This document shows, piece after piece, positions 6,717 to 11,302 of a DNA stretch of 11,302 bases. Numbering within the stretch: the first letter of the stretch is position 1; each line of letters starts with the position of its first letter. Origin of the DNA: Schleiferiaceae bacterium (lineage in GTDB: Bacteria; Bacteroidota; Bacteroidia; Flavobacteriales; Schleiferiaceae); the NCBI GenBank assembly GCA_022424815.1, contig JAKMGS010000056.1, positions 1 to 11,302 on the forward strand, written 5' to 3'. Below the pieces are notes generated by a model. That model made no database searches and was not told the origin of the DNA. It saw nothing but the letters and a program-made list of their open reading frames with translations. Made by a program: the position numbers and the translations under genes.

Positions 6717-7329
6717 GCAGCAAAATTACGCGAAAGTTTTCATTAAAGGCGCCGTTTTAGTGTCTGTTCCGGGTGAGGAAGCACCGGATTTTATCAACAC
6801 ATTACTTACATTAAAGAGTGTAAAGCGGTGGTTGAAAGATTGCTATAAGGGATTAGAAAACCGAACCTTTGAGATAGGTCAAGACCATGTGTTTTGGTCG
6901 TTATTTTCATCCTTACACAAACGTGTGATTGCGGCCGGTGGTTGGGTGCGAAATGAGGCTGGAGAATTACTAATAATCGAGCGTAATGGAAAATTAGATA
7001 TGCCAAAAGGTAAACTTGAATCTAAAGAGACCATAGAGAAATGCGCAGTTCGGGAGGTTAAGGAGGAGTGTCGGGTGAAACGTTGTGTAATTACAGGCCC
7101 TGCAGTTGTGACTTACCATTGTTATCCGGATAAGGGTGATTACATGCTTAAGTCAACCTACTGGTTTCCCATGGTGACGGATTATTCGAAAACACTTAAG
7201 CCTCAGATTGATGAGGGAATTACCGCGGTATATTGGGCATCACCAGCTCTTTTGAAAGAGCGTATGGAGGAGTTGCCTACCTACAATAGTCTGACAGAAA
7301 CCTTCGAAAAATTTATTGAGAAATCTTAA
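6715..7329 (+). CDS. Nudix hydrolase with N-terminal extension, substrate unknown
   Basis: The 204-residue cytoplasmic protein has a roughly 70-residue N-terminal region (MQQNYAKVFIKGAVLV through SLFSSLHKRV) with no recognised motif, then a Nudix fold beginning near AAGGWVRNEAGELLIIERNGKLDMPKGK. The Nudix box spans G99 to V121: G99, E105, R113-E114-V-K-E117-E118. The metal-binding glutamates are intact, but the glycine expected near the end of the box is R120. Nudix enzymes hydrolyse nucleoside diphosphates linked to another group; the exact substrate cannot be read from sequence. It sits head-to-head with pyrE, a pairing typical of Bacteroidota, hinting at a nucleotide-related role. The ATG at 6715 is chosen over an upstream TTG at 6652, which would force 63 bases of overlap with pyrE. 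Its TAA stop overlaps that of coaD (TTAA, 7326-7329). Confidence 0.88.
   Translation: MQQNYAKVFIKGAVLVSVPGEEAPDFINTLLTLKSVKRWLKDCYKGLENRTFEIGQDHVFWSLFSSLHKRVIAAGGWVRNEAGELLIIERNGKLDMPKGKLESKETIEKCAVREVKEECRVKRCVITGPAVVTYHCYPDKGDYMLKSTYWFPMVTDYSKTLKPQIDEGITAVYWASPALLKERMEELPTYNSLTETFEKFIEKS
6721..6728 (-). promoter_or_regulatory. Putative -7 promoter box for pyrE inside the Nudix gene
   Basis: On the minus strand this reads TAATTTTG, an exact match to TAnnTTTG. Only four bases separate it from the A of the pyrE ATG, so the expected start of transcription falls at or within a few bases of the start codon, implying a leaderless or near-leaderless mRNA. No clear -33 TTG lies at the usual spacing. 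An 8-base degenerate match can occur by chance, so this is suggestive only. Confidence 0.35.
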
Positions 7330-7784
7330 GGTTGAACCGTCGACGGAACGAATTTTTGGAAATCGCCGCCGTGGTTATAAACTTCTCGAACAATGCTGGA
7401 ACTAATGTAGGCGTAGCGTGCACTGGTTAGAAGAAATACGGTCTCTAAATCTGGCACCATTTCTCGGTTTGCTTGGGCGATGGCTTTTTCGAATTCAAAA
7501 TCCGCCGGATTACGTAGGCCGCGTAAAAGAAATTGGACCCCTTGCTCCCTCGCGAAATCAACGGTCAAGCCTTCGTAGGTAATGACGCTAATCTTGGGTT
7601 CGTGTGCAAAGGTCTGCTCGATCCATTCTACGCGTTGTTGAAGTGGGAAGAGGTAGTTTTTTGCACTGTTGGTGCCCACGGCAATTTTAATCTCATCGAA
7701 AAGTGGGACGGCACGTTCGATAATATCAACATGTCCCAAGGTAATGGGATCGAAAGATCCGGGGAAAAGTGCAATTCTAGACAT
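7326..7784 (-). CDS. coaD: Pantetheine-phosphate adenylyltransferase
   Basis: Transfers AMP from ATP to 4'-phosphopantetheine, giving dephospho-CoA, the penultimate step of coenzyme A synthesis. The 152-residue chain matches the short bacterial family in full. It begins ALFPGSFDPITLGH with the nucleotidyltransferase motif T15-LGH-18, has LLRGLRNPADFEFE in the middle, and ends with the ATP-binding I127-SSSIVRE-134. The ATG at 7784 lies 9 bases after the ddl stop on the same strand, so the two are likely co-transcribed. It converges on the Nudix gene with overlapping stops. No missing key residue is seen. Confidence 0.97.
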   Translation of the reverse strand: MSRIALFPGSFDPITLGHVDIIERAVPLFDEIKIAVGTNSAKNYLFPLQQRVEWIEQTFAHEPKISVITYEGLTVDFAREQGVQFLLRGLRNPADFEFEKAIAQANREMVPDLETVFLLTSARYAYISSSIVREVYNHGGDFQKFVPSTVQP

Positions 7785-7793
7785 GGTACGAAG

Positions 7794-8747
7794 TTAGCCA
7801 ATCTTTTTAGCTTGGGTTCTGGCGATGGATTCTTCGGCCAACTGGGCCAAGACCTCGCTTAATTTCCAGCCCCTATGCGCAACTTGTTGCGGGATGATAC
7901 TCGCTGGGCTGAGGCCAGGAATACTATTGATTTCAATCATTACCGGTTGCTGTGCTTCTGTGATAATGTAGTCTATACGGACGATGCCCTCGAGTTTAAG
8001 GTAGTCATAGGCTGCCATTGAAATTTCACTGATTTTTTCAGCAACCTCTTTTGAGATTCGAGCAGGGGTGATTTCCTGACTTTTGCCTTCGTATTTGGCG
8101 TTGTAATCAAAAAACTTCGCTTCAGTAGGTACGATTTCCGTGAGGGCAATGGCTTCCGGTTGTTCGCCATTGTATCTCAACACTCCGCATCCCACCTCTG
8201 TGCCTATAATACCCTCTTCCACAAGAACTTCATCGTCTTCTGAAAAGGCATAATTAAACGCAGCTTCAAGTTCGTCTGTGGCTTCGACACGTGTCACACC
8301 AAAGCTGGATCCAGCGCGGTTTGGTTTCACGAATAGAGGGAAATTCCAATTTCCGAACATATTGAGATCTGGTAGCTGGGTAAAGAGTTGGCCCTTGGGA
8401 ACATCATAGCCCGCCGTACGTAATATTTGGTTGCAGCGCGCTTTGTTGAATGTCAAGGCACTTTGGAAAGTGGGGCAGGTGCTGTGAGGGATGCCGAATA
8501 CCTCAAGCATTCCTGAGATGTGCCCGTCTTCCCCGGGGGTACCGTGAATGACGTTGAAAACGAAGTTGGCGCCGAGGTCGGTGAGCTTAATTAATTGGTC
8601 CTCCAACCAAAATCCATTTTTCTTCAAAATAACGAAGAGCACTTTGTAGCCCGCCTCGACAAATGCGGCCTCAGCGGTGCGTCCAGAGTCGAGACTGATT
8701 TGGTGTTCTGTGGAATATCCACCGGCAAGAACAACAACTGTTTTCAT
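7794..8747 (-). CDS. ddl: D-alanine--D-alanine ligase
   Basis: ATP-grasp enzyme that joins two D-alanines to make the terminal dipeptide of peptidoglycan precursors. The 317-residue product is normal for the family. Conserved parts include L7-AGGYSTEHQISLDSG with E14 (first D-Ala site), HGTPGEDG, the ATP-grasp stretch KPNRAGSSFGV, the omega-loop region F213-DYNAKY with Y215, R257 and D259 in VRIDY, and the metal ligands E272 and N274 in EINSIPGLSP. A tyrosine at the Y215 position is the D-Ala-D-Ala type, rather than the residue found in D-Ala-D-lactate ligases. It is first in a ddl-coaD unit and is divergent from the PASTA gene across 73 bases (8748-8820), which must hold both promoters. No Shine-Dalgarno sequence is evident. 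Confidence 0.96.
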   Translation of the reverse strand: MKTVVVLAGGYSTEHQISLDSGRTAEAAFVEAGYKVLFVILKKNGFWLEDQLIKLTDLGANFVFNVIHGTPGEDGHISGMLEVFGIPHSTCPTFQSALTFNKARCNQILRTAGYDVPKGQLFTQLPDLNMFGNWNFPLFVKPNRAGSSFGVTRVEATDELEAAFNYAFSEDDEVLVEEGIIGTEVGCGVLRYNGEQPEAIALTEIVPTEAKFFDYNAKYEGKSQEITPARISKEVAEKISEISMAAYDYLKLEGIVRIDYIITEAQQPVMIEINSIPGLSPASIIPQQVAHRGWKLSEVLAQLAEESIARTQAKKIG

Positions 8748-8808
8748 AGGGATTTGTATTAGTGTAAATGTAATGCATTGGAGACTTCTCTGGTAGGGTC
8801 CAAAAAAG

Positions 8809-8816
8809 TATCTTTA
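8809..8816 (+). promoter_or_regulatory. Possible -7 promoter box for the PASTA gene
   Basis: TATCTTTA matches seven of eight positions counted against TAnnTTTG and ends four bases before the PASTA ATG at 8821, the same spacing as the box before pyrE. There is no good -33 TTG at the normal distance. The call rests on this weak match and on the need for a promoter in the 73-base ddl/PASTA gap. Confidence 0.25.
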
Positions 8817-8820
8817 CCAT

Positions 8821-9645
8821 ATGAAACAATGGATACGATTCATTTTATCGAAGCAATTTCTAAAGACGGTGATCTTTGGTGGCTTATTCGTGGTGTTGAT
8901 TGGTGCAACTACCTTGTTTTGGATGCATAGAACTACGCAACATGGAAAATTTGTACAAGTACCGGATATTCGTTTGATGACCTTAGATAAGGCTATCCGC
9001 GTTATTGATTCTGTCGGATTGACCTTTGAAGTGATTGATAGCATGAATTATGTCCCAGGAGTTGAAAAAGGAGCCGTAGTTGAGTTGTTTCCTGAGGCAT
9101 TTGCCAAAGTAAAGTTGGGAAGGAAATTACTGCTTAGTACCAATCCTAATGAACTTCCAAAGTTTCCCTTACCCAATTATAAAGATGAATTCGTTGGATA
9201 TGTAAACTCCAAGTTTGATCAAAAAGGAATGATTATCGACGAATTAATCATGGTGCCAGATGTAAGCCACGACCTTGTATTAAAGGTGGTTGATCAAGAA
9301 GGTAATATCGCGGAGGAACAAGAATTATATACCACGGGCTCTCATTTCACTTTATATGTAAGTAGCGGTCGAGGTAATGTCAAGGCCTATATCCCAGATT
9401 TGGTGGGCAAGACTATGGAAGAAGCTAAACAGTTATTGATGACCTATAATTTGAATGTTGGTGCCATGACTTATGGAGAACAAGTTTCAGATTCAACGAA
9501 GGTGATCATTGAACAACAGTATCCGCGCTATGGAGCTGACGTCCAAGTGCCAGTGGGTAGTTCAATAGATTTATGGTTGACCATTGACACGCTTGCGCAA
9601 ATGCCATCAGCTAATCAACTGCCAGATTCTACCAACCTGCCATAA
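8821..9645 (+). CDS. Membrane-anchored PASTA-domain protein
   Basis: The 274-residue protein has a short basic cytoplasmic N-terminus, one membrane helix (about residues 16-35), and an exported part made of three PASTA-like repeats. These lie at about 46-109 (starting VPDIRLMTLDKAIRVI), 117-184 (starting LPNYKDEFVGYV) and 190-258 (starting IPDLVGKTMEEAKQLL). A short Ser/Pro/Asn-rich tail follows. PASTA domains in Firmicutes and Actinobacteria penicillin-binding proteins and Ser/Thr kinases are tied to peptidoglycan or muropeptide sensing. Here there is no kinase or transpeptidase domain, so the protein would act as a periplasmic binding or scaffold module. Position beside ddl fits a cell-wall role. 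The first two repeats look more diverged than the third. Its TAA stop directly abuts the ATG of the next gene. Confidence 0.88.
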   Translation: MKQWIRFILSKQFLKTVIFGGLFVVLIGATTLFWMHRTTQHGKFVQVPDIRLMTLDKAIRVIDSVGLTFEVIDSMNYVPGVEKGAVVELFPEAFAKVKLGRKLLLSTNPNELPKFPLPNYKDEFVGYVNSKFDQKGMIIDELIMVPDVSHDLVLKVVDQEGNIAEEQELYTTGSHFTLYVSSGRGNVKAYIPDLVGKTMEEAKQLLMTYNLNVGAMTYGEQVSDSTKVIIEQQYPRYGADVQVPVGSSIDLWLTIDTLAQMPSANQLPDSTNLP

Positions 9646-11302
9646 ATGAGGAATTTAATTGTAGGCATGGCGCTTGTTTCTTGGGCGTCGTCTTTTGCCC
9701 AAATACAAGAAGTAACGCTTCCATGGGCTAGTGGCGCTGCTATGGCGGCAGATGGCACGGAGACAACCGATACCATATTACCTCCCTTTGTGGATGATTT
9801 CTCACGTGGGAGTGGAGCACCAAATCCTGCCTTATGGAGTGATGCGAATGTTTGGATCAATGATGCCTTGCCTTTGTATCAGAACTCGGTGGGAGTGGCC
9901 ACCTTCGACGGTTGCAATAAATTTGGCAAACCCTATGTGCCCGGCAGTATCAACAGTGATACCTTGGCCGACGTGCTCACGTCGAACTACTTGAATTTAC
10001 AAGGCATGAGCAACGTGTGGTTGTCGTTCCAGTACCAACGTGCCGGTTTAGGCGAGGCACCTAGCCCTACGGATAGTTTGGTGGTCCAATTATATTCTCC
10101 CATCGACGGACAATGGACCTATGCTTGGGGAGCCAAGGGAACGGGCAGTGCCGACGCTTTCCGCACGGCCATGATTCCTGTTCAAGGGGCCAATTACCTC
10201 CAAAAAGGTTTCCGCTTCCGCATCGCAGCCTTTGGCGCACGCGGCGGTGCCTTTGATATTTGGAATGTAGATTACGTACAGCTGGATAAAGACCGCAATG
10301 CGGCAGATTCCATCGTTACTGAGCCCGCTTTTGCCCGTGCGCATCCACTCGTTATAGGGAACAAGAGCTATACCTCTTGGCCTTGGTGGTTGGACATGAG
10401 CAACTCGCTCGCCAACCGACCTTCCTCTCTGACCTTTACCTACAGACGTATGGGTACTGTGCCTTCCGGAGGTTGGAGTTTGAACCTAGGACAATATCGC
10501 TGGTTTGAGAACGGCACCTTGGTTCAGCAATTGACTGCGGTTCCCGTGATTACCAATACCCAACACAACCAGGACCAAACCTTCGATGTTGCGGTGCCAG
10601 GCGCGGCTTTGGGAACACTAACCGGACCTACTGTGGTGGAGACCAAAGTATGGTTTGATGGTTCTGCTGCAGGCCTTCGTTCCAATGATACCGTGCGTGG
10701 AAGATTAGAATTAGATAATTACCTCGCCTTAGATGATGGTACGGCGGAGCGAGCTTATGGTATTGAGAACGTCATCGGCTCACGCGTGGCGCAGAAATTT
10801 ATCACTGGCGGATTGGGGAATTCGGATTCTTTAAAGGGCGTGGCGTTCAACTTTATCACCTTTGAGGACAAGGATATCGCCTTTAAGATTGCCGTGTGGG
10901 TACCTGCAGATAGCGGCGATGCACCGGGCCAACTCCTCTATATGTCTGACTCCACTTACGAAGGAACACGAGGCTGGAACATCGGTGATGTCATTCCTTA
11001 TGCTTTAGATTCTGCCGTGGACATAAGTGCCTATAATGCCGTGTGGATCGGCTATGTGGATATGAGCACGCAGAGTACCGTATATGTGGGCTTAGACCGC
11101 CACCGCGCCTTACCGAATAACATACCAAGGTATTACGGTGATGGATTTAATTGGTACCCCTCACTCGAAACAGGAACACTCATCATGAGGCCGTATTTCC
11201 GATATAATCCGGCAAACATGAAACTGCCTATTTGTATGGACGGACGCGAGATTAGGTTCTATCCTAACCCTGCTACAACGCAGCTCAATGTAGAATCTTA
11301 CG
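9646..11302 (+). CDS. Secreted protein with T9SS type A sorting domain, 3' end cut by window
   Basis: The frame stays open from the ATG at 9646 to the window edge (552 codons plus one base). A signal peptide is clear: MRNLIVGMALVSWASSFAQ, with cleavage likely after A18. The mature part begins with PPFVDDFSRG (46-55) and has a TFDGCNKFGKPY block (86-97), then long beta-rich, Asp/Gly/Trp-rich sequence. At the end, R-F-Y-P-N-P-A (YPNP at 539-542) is the start of a T9SS type A C-terminal sorting domain, so the protein should cross the outer membrane by the type IX pathway and be surface-attached or released. The sorting domain is usually around 70-80 residues, so roughly 60 more are expected beyond the window. 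No catalytic motif is recognised; function unknown. It starts one base after the PASTA stop and is probably co-transcribed with that gene. Confidence 0.9.
   Translation, partial: MRNLIVGMALVSWASSFAQIQEVTLPWASGAAMAADGTETTDTILPPFVDDFSRGSGAPNPALWSDANVWINDALPLYQNSVGVATFDGCNKFGKPYVPGSINSDTLADVLTSNYLNLQGMSNVWLSFQYQRAGLGEAPSPTDSLVVQLYSPIDGQWTYAWGAKGTGSADAFRTAMIPVQGANYLQKGFRFRIAAFGARGGAFDIWNVDYVQLDKDRNAADSIVTEPAFARAHPLVIGNKSYTSWPWWLDMSNSLANRPSSLTFTYRRMGTVPSGGWSLNLGQYRWFENGTLVQQLTAVPVITNTQHNQDQTFDVAVPGAALGTLTGPTVVETKVWFDGSAAGLRSNDTVRGRLELDNYLALDDGTAERAYGIENVIGSRVAQKFITGGLGNSDSLKGVAFNFITFEDKDIAFKIAVWVPADSGDAPGQLLYMSDSTYEGTRGWNIGDVIPYALDSAVDISAYNAVWIGYVDMSTQSTVYVGLDRHRALPNNIPRYYGDGFNWYPSLETGTLIMRPYFRYNPANMKLPICMDGREIRFYPNPATTQLNVESY

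Noticed and set aside
9731..9994. Out-of-frame open reading frame inside the T9SS gene
   Set aside because: The real frame is open from 9646 to the window end and carries a signal peptide and sorting motif; this frame shows neither.
1..11302. CRISPR array, tRNA/rRNA, insertion sequence, toxin-antitoxin or defence genes
   Set aside because: Read on both strands, no direct repeat array, cloverleaf, transposase motif or terminal inverted repeats were seen; every stretch over about 120 bases is covered by a recognised gene.

Overview
The window is a compact chromosomal segment from a member of the Bacteroidota, most likely a flavobacterium-like lineage. Three things point there. Gene orders typical of the phylum are present: rsfS-ftsH-LUD-cdsA-psd next to birA, pyrE next to a Nudix gene, and ddl next to a PASTA gene. 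The last protein has the start of a type IX secretion (T9SS) type A sorting domain (YPNP motif). Several genes have TAnnTTTG-like -7 boxes and no strong Shine-Dalgarno sequences. Placement below phylum is inference. I see no mobile element, tRNA, rRNA, CRISPR array or defence cassette.

Layout. Position 2-691 (+) is cytidylate kinase (cmk). Positions 688-2719 (-) hold a tightly coupled set: a LUD-domain protein, CDP-diglyceride synthase (cdsA) and a phosphatidylserine decarboxylase (psd), with start/stop overlaps of 1 and 4 bases. Upstream of this set lies a 120-bp control region (2720-2840). It contains a strong bidirectional terminator hairpin that ends the rsfS-ftsH transcript, and an 8-7-8 inverted repeat that overlaps a perfect -7 box for the LUD gene. 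Positions 2841-5271 (-) are ftsH and rsfS. Then come birA (+), pyrE (-), a Nudix hydrolase (+), coaD and ddl (-), and finally a PASTA-domain membrane protein and a secreted T9SS-sorted protein (+). The last one runs off the right edge.

How the genes work together. cdsA and psd are two steps of phosphatidylethanolamine synthesis (CTP to CDP-diacylglycerol, then decarboxylation of PS). The intervening PS synthase is not in the window. cmk supplies CDP/dCDP and pyrE belongs to de novo pyrimidine synthesis. ftsH (membrane proteolysis) and rsfS (ribosome silencing) are quality-control and stress genes. birA biotinylates acyl carriers, coaD makes dephospho-CoA, and ddl makes D-Ala-D-Ala for peptidoglycan. 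The window is therefore mainly housekeeping for envelope, nucleotide and cofactor metabolism.

The most distinctive features concern how closely genes are packed. All three convergent pairs share or abut stop codons. The divergent pyrE/Nudix pair shares one CATG for both start codons, with a -7 box placed so that the pyrE mRNA could be leaderless. The less understood proteins are the LUD protein, the Nudix protein with a changed Nudix box, the PASTA protein without a kinase, and the T9SS cargo. I found no convincing evidence of a wholly new multi-gene system.
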